Assembly: GCA_034331105.1 (NCBI GenBank)
Contig: JAXQGB010000011.1
Span: 372,001-436,000, forward strand
Direction of reading: 5' to 3'
DNA: 64,000 bases
Origin: Caenicola sp034331105
GTDB taxonomy: Bacteria; Synergistota; Synergistia; Synergistales; Synergistaceae
Below the pieces are notes generated by a model. The model had not been told where the DNA came from. It saw nothing but the letters and a program-made list of their open reading frames with translations, and did no database searches. The translations under genes were made by a program, and so were the position numbers. Below are positions 33,597 through 42,670 of the stretch, in pieces (positions within the stretch are counted from its first letter, which is position 1; each line of letters starts with the position of its first letter).

Positions 33597-35444
33597 TTAT
33601 TTTACCATTCTCCGCCTGAAACGGCGCTCCTGAACAAGGCATTTATTGTCATTTCCTATCAGATCTTCGCGTCCCGCTTTGATCAGCGCTTTTTTAACTG
33701 TTGCAGCGTTTTCCGGCACCCAGTACTGCAGCAGGGATCTTTGCATCTCTCGTTCTTCATGATCCCTGGGGACGTATACCTCTTCTCCTGTCATCGGATC
33801 GATGTCGGTGTAGTACATGCATGTCGATACCGATCCCGGGGTCGGTGTAAAATCCTGTACCTGCTCGGGCCTCAGGCCGCTGTCCCGGATAAACTCAGCC
33901 AGGTCCACAGCCTCTTTGAGGGTCGACCCGGGATGGGAGGACATGAAATATGGGACTAGAAACTGTTTCATTCCGAGTTCCCTGTTTTTTTTCCTGTAAG
34001 CATCGATAAACTCAACAGTGATATTTCGCGGGACTTTTTTCATTAACTTCAGGACTGCAGGACTTACATGTTCCGGCGCGATCTTTAGCTGGCCGCTGAC
34101 GTGATATCTGCAAAGCTCGTCAAGAAAATCTGTTTTTTTATCCTCAAGTATGTAGTCGTACCTCAACCCCGAACGGATGAAAACTTTTTTTATCCCCGGG
34201 ATCTCCCTCAGTTTCCTTAGGAGATCAATATATCGGGAATGATCGGCTTCGAGCTTTTTGCATGGTCCCGGGTAGAGGCATGATTTTCCGGCGCACGTGC
34301 CTTTCTTATCCTGGTCAGGGCAGGACGGGACCACAAAGTTGGCCGTGGGTCCCCCAACATCATGGATATATCCCTTGAAATCCTTCATTTTCTTAAATGA
34401 CGATGCTTCTTCGATCATAGACTTATCGCTTCTGGTTTGTATGATCCTTCCCTGGTGCATGGAAATGGCACAGAAGGAGCACTCACCGAAACATCCCCTG
34501 TGGCTGGTTATGCTGAATCGGACCTCTTCAAGCGCCGGGACCCCGCCTGCTTCATCATAGCCGGGATGGGCAGCTCTTGTGTAGGGCAGGTTGTAGACCT
34601 TATCCATCTCTTTCTCGGTCATAGGCCTTGCAGGCCTGTTCTGTACGATATTCCAGGCTCCCTGATCCTGTATGAGCCTGCTTCCTCTGGAGTGGTTCTG
34701 TTCAAGGTAGAATTTTTTGAAAGCCTGTGCAAACACTTTTTTGTCTGACCTGACTTCTTCAAAGGAAGGCAGGACAACTGCATCCGCCGCATTGGCGGGA
34801 TCGTGGGTCTTCCAGCAGGTACCCGGAACGTCCCTTATCTGGCTTACTTCTCTTCCTTGAGAGAGCGCGTGTGCTATCTCCGTAACAGGAAGTTCTCCCA
34901 TGCCGAAGACGAGCAGGTCGGCCCGGCTGTCTGCAAGTATGGACCTCCTTACGTCATTGCCCCAATAGTCATAGTGGGCCATCCTGCGAAGGCTGGCTTC
35001 GATCCCTCCGATTATCAGTGGGATATCCTTCCACAGCTCCCTCACTCTGTTGCAGTAGACTATAGTAGCCCTGTCAGGGCGCAGTCCTCCAGCTCCGCCC
35101 GGTGAGTAAGGATCTGTCTTTCTTTTTTTGCCCGAGGCTGTGTAATGGCTGAGCATTGAATCGAGATTGCCCGCAGTTACCATTACACCGAGCCGGGGCC
35201 TTCCCATTCTTTTGAAATCTTCGGTGCTCCGCCAGTCAGGCTGGGCAATTATGCCGACACGAAAGCCAAGTTTTTCAAGCCACCTTGATATTATCGCGTG
35301 GCCGAAGCTGGGGTGGTCAACATATGCATCTCCGGATATGACAAGAAAATCCAGCTCTTCCCAGCCGCGCTTTTCCATGTCTTCCCGGTCAATGGGTAAA
35401 AATTTATCTCTCTCTGGCTTCTGGTCCTTTTTTGCTTTTTCCAC
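33597..35444 (-). CDS. YgiQ family radical SAM protein
   Basis: A 615-residue protein. The N-terminal domain (LDFLVISGDAYVDHPSFGHAI) resembles a cobalamin-binding-like fold. The radical SAM core starts at about residue 305 with CFGECSFCAI (CxxxCxxC for the [4Fe-4S] cluster). A later CAGKSCLYPGPC cysteine cluster and the C-terminal PREVPRD-type region are typical of UPF0313/YgiQ. The reaction catalysed by the family is unknown. Length is normal. It is divergent from the M48-like protease gene. Confidence 0.85.
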   Translation of the reverse strand: MEKAKKDQKPERDKFLPIDREDMEKRGWEELDFLVISGDAYVDHPSFGHAIISRWLEKLGFRVGIIAQPDWRSTEDFKRMGRPRLGVMVTAGNLDSMLSHYTASGKKRKTDPYSPGGAGGLRPDRATIVYCNRVRELWKDIPLIIGGIEASLRRMAHYDYWGNDVRRSILADSRADLLVFGMGELPVTEIAHALSQGREVSQIRDVPGTCWKTHDPANAADAVVLPSFEEVRSDKKVFAQAFKKFYLEQNHSRGSRLIQDQGAWNIVQNRPARPMTEKEMDKVYNLPYTRAAHPGYDEAGGVPALEEVRFSITSHRGCFGECSFCAISMHQGRIIQTRSDKSMIEEASSFKKMKDFKGYIHDVGGPTANFVVPSCPDQDKKGTCAGKSCLYPGPCKKLEADHSRYIDLLRKLREIPGIKKVFIRSGLRYDYILEDKKTDFLDELCRYHVSGQLKIAPEHVSPAVLKLMKKVPRNITVEFIDAYRKKNRELGMKQFLVPYFMSSHPGSTLKEAVDLAEFIRDSGLRPEQVQDFTPTPGSVSTCMYYTDIDPMTGEEVYVPRDHEEREMQRSLLQYWVPENAATVKKALIKAGREDLIGNDNKCLVQERRFRRRMVK

Positions 35445-35580
35445 CGATCATCTCTCCACTTGTTTCAGCTGTCAGCCACAGCATCAAATTTAATCGCCTT
35501 TGCCCGTGAGCGCCTCAGTAATAGTGCCCCTTTTTAACCGTTACTGCTATAGTATACCTTTAGGACTGCGGGGGATAGAT

Positions 35581-36279
35581 TTGAAGGAGACTCTCAGCAT
35601 AAATTCGATCGACTTCGAAGTGCGTCGAAGCATCAGGCGCAAAAGGATATCAGTTGGTCTGGATCCAACGGCAGGAGCATTCTACATAGCGGCGCCGACC
35701 AGGCTCTCTGTAGGTGAGATAAGCCGTACCCTCCTTCCTCAGATCGAAGGATTGATGAAAAGGATCAAAAAGAGTGAAAATAGAATTATTCCTCAGCACG
35801 AGTATAAGAATGGTGAAAAATTCTTTTACAAAGGGGTAGAATATCCTTTGAAGCGCGTCGTCTCTGATGATAACGGAGCACTGAGACTTGAAGAGGGGAC
35901 CTTTTACATCGACGACATCACATCGGGCAGTGAGAGAAAAATTTTTGAAACTTGGTACAAAAGGGCACTTTACGAAGAGATACGAGGGATACTTCCTCAG
36001 TGGACAAAAATAATAAAGGTGAATCCAAATTCAGTAAATATCAAAACAGTGAAGTCTATCTGGGGAAGCTGCTCGGCCAAAGGAAGTCTGACTTTTTCGA
36101 CAAGGCTTGCGCTTGTTCCGCCTGAACTCCTTGAATATGTTGTCGCACACGAACTATGCCACATGCGCCATATGGATCATTCAGCCGCCTTCTGGCAGGA
36201 ACTTACCGGATACATAAGCGACTGCAGGGAAAGAAGAAAATGCCTCAGAGAAAGTGAATACCTGTATAAATGGTGGTAG
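35581..36279 (+). CDS. YgjP-like zinc metallopeptidase (M48/DUF45)
   Basis: About 232 residues. The C-terminal HELCHMRHMDHSAAFW supplies the HExxH zinc motif with a third His, as in the SprT-like/DUF45 YgjP family; the N-terminal part contains VRRSIRRKRISVGLDP and WGSCSAKGSLTFSTRL. Substrate unknown. There is no good ATG; TTG 35581 lies six nt after GCGGGGG and fits the family start, while upstream in-frame codons to 35500 have no ribosome site. The stop overlaps the frame of the next gene. Confidence 0.75.
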   Translation: MKETLSINSIDFEVRRSIRRKRISVGLDPTAGAFYIAAPTRLSVGEISRTLLPQIEGLMKRIKKSENRIIPQHEYKNGEKFFYKGVEYPLKRVVSDDNGALRLEEGTFYIDDITSGSERKIFETWYKRALYEEIRGILPQWTKIIKVNPNSVNIKTVKSIWGSCSAKGSLTFSTRLALVPPELLEYVVAHELCHMRHMDHSAAFWQELTGYISDCRERRKCLRESEYLYKWW

Positions 36280-36317
36280 TGAGACAAACAGATAAGATCG
36301 GGAGCTGTATAAATAAT

Positions 36318-37175
36318 ATGAACGAACCTTTTTCCTATCCAAATAATTTTTTGCGCTTTCTCGGCACCGCAGGCGCGAGATTTGCAATGCTCAAACAGCT
36401 TAGAAAGACTGGCGGCATCTGGTTCACTTACGGAGGCCTGAATGGCGTTGTCGATCCGGGACCGGGGTCTCTTTATCATATGTGCAGCGCCACGCCTCAT
36501 CTCGACCCGCATGAACTGAGGGCAATAATGCTCACGCACAGGCACCTTGACCACAGCACAGACATTAACGTGACAGCGGAGGCAATGACCGGAGGCGGCT
36601 TTGAAAAACAGGGTATGGTAGTGCTTCCCGAGGATTCAGCCTTTGGCTCGGGTCCGGTGCTTCTCAGATACATGGCACAAAAGGTAGGTTCTGTTGTGAT
36701 CGCGGAAGACGGCAGGAAGATAGACCTTGGGATGGGAGTTACAGCAGAACCTGTAATGCACATTCACCATGGGGTAGACTGTTTTGGCTACATATTCCGC
36801 AAAAAAGGCCTCAAAACATGGGGAATAATAAGTGACACAAGACCCCTGGAACACCTCGCAGAAAGATACAGCGAGTGCTCACTGATCACTTTGAACGTTA
36901 CCTTTCCCAACAAGAAGCCCAGGCTCGATCACATGTCGGTTGAGGACGCAGGAGAACTTCTGCAGAAGCTGCACCCGGAGGTGGCCCTGATCACGCACAT
37001 GGGGGTCATCATGATAGAGGCGGGGCCGGAAAAATTCGCAAAGATGATATCAACGCCTCAGACAAGAGCGATCGCGGCGCAGGATGACATGATAATAGAT
37101 CTTGACACTCTCAGTGCATATTCAGAAATTAAGACGGGGTGTCCTGATAGCTCTTTTCTGCCTATATATGGCTGA
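36318..37175 (+). CDS. MBL-fold metallo-hydrolase
   Basis: About 285 residues. LTHRHLDHSTDIN gives the HxHxDH zinc motif; a further His (VMHIHHGVDCFGY) and Asp (GIISDTRPLEH) follow, and a last His is in ALITHMGV. The fold resembles RNase Z/phosphodiesterase-type hydrolases, but no defined substrate can be read. ATG 36318 is chosen; an earlier in-frame ATG (36270) overlaps the metallopeptidase gene and has no separate ribosome site. Its 3' end overlaps the convergent methyltransferase gene by 14 nt. Confidence 0.75.
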   Translation: MNEPFSYPNNFLRFLGTAGARFAMLKQLRKTGGIWFTYGGLNGVVDPGPGSLYHMCSATPHLDPHELRAIMLTHRHLDHSTDINVTAEAMTGGGFEKQGMVVLPEDSAFGSGPVLLRYMAQKVGSVVIAEDGRKIDLGMGVTAEPVMHIHHGVDCFGYIFRKKGLKTWGIISDTRPLEHLAERYSECSLITLNVTFPNKKPRLDHMSVEDAGELLQKLHPEVALITHMGVIMIEAGPEKFAKMISTPQTRAIAAQDDMIIDLDTLSAYSEIKTGCPDSSFLPIYG

Positions 37176-37752
37176 AATAGAGCCTGGCTGTGATCAGGAT
37201 CGTGACCAGAAGGTTCATCCTTATCGAGTAGATCTCTTCGGACCATGCGCTGCCTCGGTCAAATGGCTGACAATAAGGTGAGTGCTCAGGAAAACCTTTT
37301 CTCGGATATGGAAATAAAGAGGGGACGTTTTCCCTGTAAGCAAGATATTGGGGTCCGAATTTGGAAGCAAGGAACTCCTCTTCCGCGGGGATCACAATAA
37401 AACAGTAAAGCAGCAGAAACGCAGCCGTAAATGCCGCTACCCACATCCAGCCAAGCATAAGTGCCCAGCCAAGTCCCATGATAAAATTTCCTGCGTAGAG
37501 GGGGTTTCTTATCCAACTGTAAGGACCCCATGTCACTAGGATAGGTGCGCCTATCTTCTCAGTCCTGTATTTGGGAATGTATCCTGCAGCCCAGAACCTG
37601 ACCAGCTGCCCTGAAATAACGATAAGCATGCCTACTGAAAAACGGGCCAGGTCGAACCGGCTTGGAAACACCAGAGCCGCAGCTGCAAACAGAGCCCAGA
37701 AGAGCCCCCGGCATTTAAAAGCTATACTGCTGATCTTCTTATTTACCGGCAT
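37162..37752 (-). CDS. Isoprenylcysteine carboxyl methyltransferase-like membrane protein
   Basis: A 196-residue protein with about four membrane segments and the ICMT/phospholipid methyltransferase signature (GPYSWIRNPLYAGNFIMGLG, then EEEFLASKFGPQYLAYRENVPSLFPYP). Such bacterial proteins methylate lipids or unknown membrane substrates with S-adenosylmethionine. The start overlaps the flippase-like gene by 14 nt, so the two are co-transcribed and may share a lipid pathway. The C-terminal ~45 residues carry an extra hydrophobic segment. Confidence 0.75.
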   Translation of the reverse strand: MPVNKKISSIAFKCRGLFWALFAAAALVFPSRFDLARFSVGMLIVISGQLVRFWAAGYIPKYRTEKIGAPILVTWGPYSWIRNPLYAGNFIMGLGWALMLGWMWVAAFTAAFLLLYCFIVIPAEEEFLASKFGPQYLAYRENVPSLFPYPRKGFPEHSPYCQPFDRGSAWSEEIYSIRMNLLVTILITARLYFSHI

Positions 37753-38794
37753 TTTTTAATCTCTCTGATTCTTCATTCATTACTTTTTCAGCTCCGCCCC
37801 AGCCCAACAATTTGATGGCCACTATGGTTCCCAGGGCTACACCTGAGTATTCGGATATCAGTCTCCATGCGATCGCCATCACACCTGCAAGATTCCATGG
37901 AACAAAAAGTCCGAAGACCGCAGCGGCTCCGCCCTCGGCAGCCCCGCTTCCTCCTAAGGTAGGCACAAAGTACAGCAGAAAAAGGAGGAGGGATTCAGCC
38001 AACATGCACTGCATATACTCAACATGAAAGCCTGCGGCCATTATGAGGCACGGCATTATCGAGAGGTATACCCACAAATGGGCAACAGCCGTCAAAACTG
38101 AAAGCATGAACCAATATTTGCCCGTCGTCTGGAATAGTCTTATGTTGATGCTGTAATTGTCTATCTCTCTGCTGGCCCAGCGAGCAGCTCCGAGCAGCAG
38201 GCGCGGTTTAAGTATCCCCAGCCTCTTCATCCTGACCAGAAAACCATTGCTCCATCTTTTTATCCAATGAGGTCTGACGATGCTTGTTACCAGAAGGAAG
38301 GATGCAATAACTATAAACAGAAGCACATAAATAACAAACCATTTCAACATAGTGTGTTTTTCAATAAAATCTGCCTCTGAGACAATTGAAAAAGGTATTA
38401 TAAGCGCAAGGAGAAATATCACCTGAAGGGTCCTTACGAGTGTAATGGCTACTGATTTTCCTACTGAGACACCGTTCTTGTAAAGCAGGTATATCTGGAA
38501 TGGGCCGCCACCGCTCTGCATTGGTGTTATAGCGCTTCCGAAATAATTTATCCAGACCACTGATATCGTCTGCCTGAAGGAAAGGTACTCCCCAGCTGCC
38601 CTTGCAAGAAAAATAAATTTGCAGGCATCAAGACACCATCCCAACACCACGAGAAGCACTGCCAGGAAAAGCAGGACAGGATCTGTATTTTCAAGGACAT
38701 CGAATGTAGCCGAATCGATACTTAGAAAAAGAACGCTGATTATCGATACAATGACGATGCAGATAAATATCGTAAAACTCTTTCTTACTGTCAA
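37739..38794 (-). CDS. Lysylphosphatidylglycerol synthase-TM / UPF0104 flippase-like protein
   Basis: A 351-residue polytopic protein with about eight membrane segments and the conserved SAITPMQSGGGPFQIYLLYKNG and FVPTLGGSGAAEGGAAAVFGL motifs of the family. This is the membrane half of MprF without the aminoacyl transferase; members are thought to move or export lipids. The start is TTG 38794, seven nt after AAAGGAGG; the ATG in that spacer is out of frame. It precedes the methyltransferase-like gene, with which it overlaps. Confidence 0.78.
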   Translation of the reverse strand: MTVRKSFTIFICIVIVSIISVLFLSIDSATFDVLENTDPVLLFLAVLLVVLGWCLDACKFIFLARAAGEYLSFRQTISVVWINYFGSAITPMQSGGGPFQIYLLYKNGVSVGKSVAITLVRTLQVIFLLALIIPFSIVSEADFIEKHTMLKWFVIYVLLFIVIASFLLVTSIVRPHWIKRWSNGFLVRMKRLGILKPRLLLGAARWASREIDNYSINIRLFQTTGKYWFMLSVLTAVAHLWVYLSIMPCLIMAAGFHVEYMQCMLAESLLLFLLYFVPTLGGSGAAEGGAAAVFGLFVPWNLAGVMAIAWRLISEYSGVALGTIVAIKLLGWGGAEKVMNEESERLKNAGK

Positions 38795-38901
38795 GATCCA
38801 TCCTCCTTTGAGAACAACGGATGAGGGATGGGACATGCAAAACAAAAATATTTAGAGGATACTACCATAAGTAAACTTCTTTGTCCTGCACTATCACAAG
38901 T

Positions 38902-39579
38902 TCAATTCATCTTCGACGGAGTGAAAAAATCTTCAGGGATAAGGGGCAGTCCCTCATGCCATGCAAAAGCAGCAGCTTTAGTACGGTCGCTGAGATCCAG
39001 CTTTTTAAGGATATGGCTGACATGGTTTTTTACAGTCTTTTCCGAAAGAAATATCCTCGCAGATATCTCTTTGTTTGTCAGTCCATGTGAGACCCAGTAA
39101 AGGACTTCCCTCTCACGCTGCGTTATGTAATACAGGGGGTCATCGATGACCGGCTCATCCGAGAACGGATTTTTCAGGTATTCGATAACTTCTGCACTGA
39201 TGTAGCGCTCTCCTCTGATCACACTGTGAAGTGCTGTCAGAAACTCTGGGATGTCACAGCTCTGCCTCACTGCACCGACAGAATCCATGCTGCTCAGGAG
39301 AGAGAGCATATCAGCGCTCCCATCCCTGATCATGAATAAAAACCTTATGCCCCTGACACTGCGTCTGATCTCCTTTGCCGCTTCGACAATGGTAAGATCG
39401 GGCAGGACCTCGCCAATGACTGCTACATCAGGCTGAAGGTCTATGCAGTTCCTCAGTGCATCCACTCCGCTGCTGGCCCCGGACAATAAGGCAATTTCAG
39501 GTTCCTTTTCAAGGACCAGTTTAAGTGCATCGACGAAAAGATTGCTGCCGTCAGCCAGGAGAATTTTGATCTTTTTCAT
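38902..39579 (-). CDS. LuxR-type regulator with degenerate (pseudo-)receiver domain
   Basis: A 225-residue protein with a receiver-like domain (about 1-120) and a LuxR/FixJ helix-turn-helix (about 155-215: ITQREREVLYWVSHGLTNKEI, LSEKTVKNHVSHILKKL). The phosphoacceptor Asp position is Gly56 (VAVIGEVLP), the acidic pair near residue 10 is Asp-Gly (LLADGS), and the conserved Lys is replaced (GAVRQSC). It should therefore not be controlled by Asp phosphorylation. ATG 39579 fits the receiver start and a GGAGCAGG site. No histidine kinase is adjacent. It is divergent from the TtcA-like gene. Confidence 0.8.
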   Translation of the reverse strand: MKKIKILLADGSNLFVDALKLVLEKEPEIALLSGASSGVDALRNCIDLQPDVAVIGEVLPDLTIVEAAKEIRRSVRGIRFLFMIRDGSADMLSLLSSMDSVGAVRQSCDIPEFLTALHSVIRGERYISAEVIEYLKNPFSDEPVIDDPLYYITQREREVLYWVSHGLTNKEISARIFLSEKTVKNHVSHILKKLDLSDRTKAAAFAWHEGLPLIPEDFFTPSKMN

Positions 39580-39645
39580 AAAAACCTGCTCCATCTGTGA
39601 TAGGATAAACTGCATACTTACAAGATATTCAGGGAGGTATCCCCG

Positions 39646-40383
39646 CTGAAAGAAGATTTTACAGAAAAATACTCCATATCGCAAAAAATCATGCGCTTTG
39701 TCGGTGAAGCCATCCGTGATTATAACATGATAGTACCCGGAGACAGAATAATGATAGGCCTGTCAGGCGGCAAAGACAGCCTCATCCTGTCACTTTCTCT
39801 TGCGGTGCTTCGCCGCAGAAGCCCTGTGAAGTTCGGCCTCACTGCATGCCTTATTGATCAGACGGGTGCCACGATGGACACGTTCATGCTTCAAAAGTTC
39901 ATGGATGAGCTGGATATTCCGCTAAGCATTTTCAATCACCCGACATACAGCATAATGGAAGATAGGGACGAAAGGTCTCCCTGCAGTCTCTGTGCAAACC
40001 TCAGAAGGGGAATTCTTGCCGCTCAGGCAAAGGAAGCGGGATCAAACGTTCTTGCTCTGGGGCACCATAAGGATGATGCAGTGGAGACAGTCCTGCTGAA
40101 TCTTTTCTACGGAGGAAGGTTCAAGTGTTATCAGCCTAACATGTTTATGAGCAGGACCGAGGTAAAGGTCATCAGGCCGCTTATCTACATCGAGGAAAGA
40201 AGGATAGCACTGGAAGCAGCGAGGCTTAAGCTTCCAGTGACCAGCGCATGCTGCCCTTACAGCGAAAAGTCAAAAAGGTTATCTGCAAAAAAGATCCTTG
40301 AAGAGATGGAGAAAGAGATCCCTGAAATAAAAAGCAACGTGATCCATGCACTCAAAAACGTGTTGGAAAGCGATGTCTGGTAA
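39646..40383 (+). CDS. TtcA-like PP-loop ATPase (tRNA thiolation family)
   Basis: A 245-residue adenine nucleotide alpha-hydrolase. SGGKDSLIL is the PP-loop, CSLCANLRRG a CxxC, GHHKDDAVETVLLNLF the family motif, and CCPYSE a later cysteine pair. These are features of TtcA/TilS-type tRNA thiolases, which carry an Fe-S cluster; tRNA 2-thiocytidine synthesis is the likely role. A plain ATG exists at 39691, but it would remove the conserved helix before RFVGEAIRDYNMI. CTG 39646 is nine nt after GGGAGG and adds EDFTEKYSISQKIM, which fits the family better. The CTG start is inferred. Confidence 0.75.
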   Translation: MKEDFTEKYSISQKIMRFVGEAIRDYNMIVPGDRIMIGLSGGKDSLILSLSLAVLRRRSPVKFGLTACLIDQTGATMDTFMLQKFMDELDIPLSIFNHPTYSIMEDRDERSPCSLCANLRRGILAAQAKEAGSNVLALGHHKDDAVETVLLNLFYGGRFKCYQPNMFMSRTEVKVIRPLIYIEERRIALEAARLKLPVTSACCPYSEKSKRLSAKKILEEMEKEIPEIKSNVIHALKNVLESDVW

Positions 40384-40414
40384 GTTATTAAAAATTATAC
40401 AGCTGACAATGATC

Positions 40415-41329
40415 CTATTTTCTTGCCAGCCCTTTTATCTCTTCAAGACTTGAACAGCCGTACTGACTGACATACTTTTCAAGACCTTCGCTTATTTCTT
40501 TTCCGGCATCAAGGTTTCTGAAGAAAGCCGTACCCACTTCAACAGCGGAAGCTCCCGCAAGCATCATTGCGGCACAGTCTGATGCCGAAGAAACTCCACC
40601 GCATCCTATTACAGGTATCCTGACGGCTCCGCAGACCTGCCAGACGAGACGCAGGGCAAGGGGGAATATTGCCGGGCCTGAGAGACCCGCAACGACCCGG
40701 TCAAATGCCGGTTTTGCCCTTTGCATGTCCATACCCATGCCAAGCCATGTGTTTGCGGCAACAATAGCATCGGCACCCTCTCCTTCTACCGCGCGGGCAA
40801 CATCTTCAGGACAGGGAGTCTGGGGAGTCATTTTTACCCACAGATCACCTTTCCAGACCTTCCTGGCTGAACGGACGGCTTTTGCCGCGCTTGATGGGTC
40901 TACCCCCCATGCCATTCCGTCCCCGTCGACATTGGGGCATGAGATGTTCAGCTCGGCAGCTGCAAGGGCACCCGTATCCTGAAGCATCCTTAGTGTTTCT
41001 GAAGTCTCTTCTGCGCTTTCCATCACTACATTGGCAATTACAGGAACCGGACAGATCTTCGTCATTTTCAGATATTTCTCAACGAAGCCCATGGCTCCTA
41101 CGTTCTGAAGACCTATGCTGTTAAGGACTCCAGCCGGAGTTTCCCAAAGCCTTACCCCTTTATTGCCGCACCTGGACTTTAGGCTAATGGCCTTTGTACA
41201 GATCGCGCCTATCCCCGCAAGCCTTTCCGACTTCCAGAAATCCTCTTCGTACGGCCAGACTCCCGATGCAGGGATGACAGGCCATTTAAGATCTATCTTT
41301 CCAACTTTCATCCTCATATCAATTCCCAT
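40415..41329 (-). CDS. pyrD: Dihydroorotate dehydrogenase, catalytic subunit (class 1B)
   Basis: A 304-residue TIM-barrel flavoprotein that oxidises dihydroorotate to orotate in pyrimidine synthesis. It has the N-terminal PVIPASGVWPYEEDF, the NxSCPN motif (AAELNISCPNVDGDG) holding the catalytic Cys region, VKMTPQTP with the FMN Lys, and GCGGVSSASDCAAMMLAGASAVEVGTAFF. The start overlaps pyrK by 11 nt, as expected for the PyrD-PyrK heterotetramer that uses NAD. Confidence 0.9.
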   Translation of the reverse strand: MGIDMRMKVGKIDLKWPVIPASGVWPYEEDFWKSERLAGIGAICTKAISLKSRCGNKGVRLWETPAGVLNSIGLQNVGAMGFVEKYLKMTKICPVPVIANVVMESAEETSETLRMLQDTGALAAAELNISCPNVDGDGMAWGVDPSSAAKAVRSARKVWKGDLWVKMTPQTPCPEDVARAVEGEGADAIVAANTWLGMGMDMQRAKPAFDRVVAGLSGPAIFPLALRLVWQVCGAVRIPVIGCGGVSSASDCAAMMLAGASAVEVGTAFFRNLDAGKEISEGLEKYVSQYGCSSLEEIKGLARK

Positions 41330-42110
41330 AGTCTGTCACCTCATCGGCCATGAAGAGAGACTGGTCGGCGCAAATCCTCTTTTGTCCGTTCACTGTCTCT
41401 ACGACACAGCCCATACAGCCGCCATAACCGCATGCCATCCTCTTGTCCAGCGAAAAATAGAGCTTATCCGTTTCATCTTCATAGTGCTTTTTAAGGGCCT
41501 TCAAAAACCCCGGAGGACCACAGGACCATATCCTCTCACTTTCTCCAAGTCCTTTAGGCAAGACTTTGAACATGCTGTTTCCTTCTCCGAAAGTGCCGTC
41601 ATCTGTAAAAATGCGAACCTTTGGAATGAGTTCTGATATGCGGGCGGCATACTTTTCATAACCGCATCCCGGGATCCCAAGGAAAATATCAGCTGTCTTT
41701 TCTGGATATTTCTTTGCAAAATATAGAAAGGTGGCAATGCCCGCTCCTCCGGCGGCAATGTTTATCTTTCCGTCGACAGAGGGCAGAGGGACTCCGAATG
41801 GCCCTCTGAGCCTGACTTCGCTTCCGGGAGACATCCTTAGCATCATCTCTGTTCCTCTTCCTATCACCATGTAGCAGACAGATAATTCGCCCTTTCTGAC
41901 ATCTACGTCCGCAACTGCAAAAGGCCTTCCCAGGAGAGGATCGCTGCTCTCTGAGGGAAAGACCATTACGCATGTTCCGGGTAAGATCCGCTCCGCCAGT
42001 TCCCTGCATCTGACTGTGAGCCAGCCTATCCTGTCCGAGAGCGCTTCGGATGATGCAACGATGCACTTAAAATCCTCAATTTTATTTGTATGACTGCAAG
42101 TATCAAACAT
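41319..42110 (-). CDS. pyrK: Dihydroorotate dehydrogenase electron transfer subunit PyrK
   Basis: A 263-residue FAD/[2Fe-2S] reductase. LLGRPFAVADVD is the FAD motif, NIAAGGAGIATFLYFAK the NAD-binding Gly motif and the C-terminal MACGYGGCMGCVVETVNGQ...RIC the four-cysteine cluster. It passes electrons from dihydroorotate through PyrD to NAD. The gene pair with pyrD is usual; other pyr genes are not in the window. Confidence 0.9.
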   Translation of the reverse strand: MFDTCSHTNKIEDFKCIVASSEALSDRIGWLTVRCRELAERILPGTCVMVFPSESSDPLLGRPFAVADVDVRKGELSVCYMVIGRGTEMMLRMSPGSEVRLRGPFGVPLPSVDGKINIAAGGAGIATFLYFAKKYPEKTADIFLGIPGCGYEKYAARISELIPKVRIFTDDGTFGEGNSMFKVLPKGLGESERIWSCGPPGFLKALKKHYEDETDKLYFSLDKRMACGYGGCMGCVVETVNGQKRICADQSLFMADEVTDYGN

Positions 42111-42208
42111 TCACTTTCCTCCGTAAAAACAATGATCTTCTAGCTGTGAACATAAAAAATAAAACCTTGTCAATTCTAACATTCACCGGCATTATACGCC
42201 ATCCTGTC

Positions 42209-42238
42209 TTGCGGCTCATGACCGGTTCGGGTTATAAT
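42209..42238 (+). promoter_or_regulatory. Probable promoter of the encapsulin operon
   Basis: TTGCGG (42209-42214) and TATAAT (42233-42238) with an 18-nt spacer, about 60 nt upstream of the encapsulated ferritin gene. The -10 is perfect, the -35 only moderate. Confidence 0.5.
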
Positions 42239-42299
42239 CACTGCTGATAAGAGTTAACAAATATTTTAAATTATTCATAAAGTGAAAGGGGTAATATGA

Positions 42300-42644
42300 A
42301 TGGCATACTCAGAACCTTACGATAAGATGGACAGCAAGACTGTCGACATTTCAAAAGCAATAACCAGCCTTCGCGAAGAGCTTGAAGCAGTAGACTGGTA
42401 CAATCAGAGGGTCGCAACCGCCACAAACGAAGAACTCAAACGCATAATGGCGCATAACAGGGATGAAGAAAAAGAACATGCAGCCATGCTGATAGAGTGG
42501 ATCCGACGCAACATGGACGAATGGGACAAGGAACTTAAAGATTACCTCTTCACGTCAGCACCCCTTGGAGAACACGAGGATCCGACAGGCGGAGACCAAG
42601 CATCTGAAAGCAACCTTCCCAATCTTGGGATTGGAAAACTTTAA
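42300..42644 (+). CDS. Encapsulated ferritin-like protein (EncFtn)
   Basis: A 114-residue two-helix protein. The second helix carries the iron site EEKEHAAMLIEW (ExxH) and the first has ELEAVDWYNQR with a further Glu, as in EncFtn ferroxidases, which form an iron site at a dimer interface. The C-terminus, NLPNLGIGKL, matches the short encapsulin-targeting peptide (LGIGxL) after a flexible Gly/Asp/Ser linker. It should oxidise Fe(II) inside the shell encoded 26 nt downstream. AAAGGGG lies before the ATG. Confidence 0.92.
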   Translation: MAYSEPYDKMDSKTVDISKAITSLREELEAVDWYNQRVATATNEELKRIMAHNRDEEKEHAAMLIEWIRRNMDEWDKELKDYLFTSAPLGEHEDPTGGDQASESNLPNLGIGKL

Positions 42645-42670
42645 TACTATTACTAAAGGGGGATAAAAAG

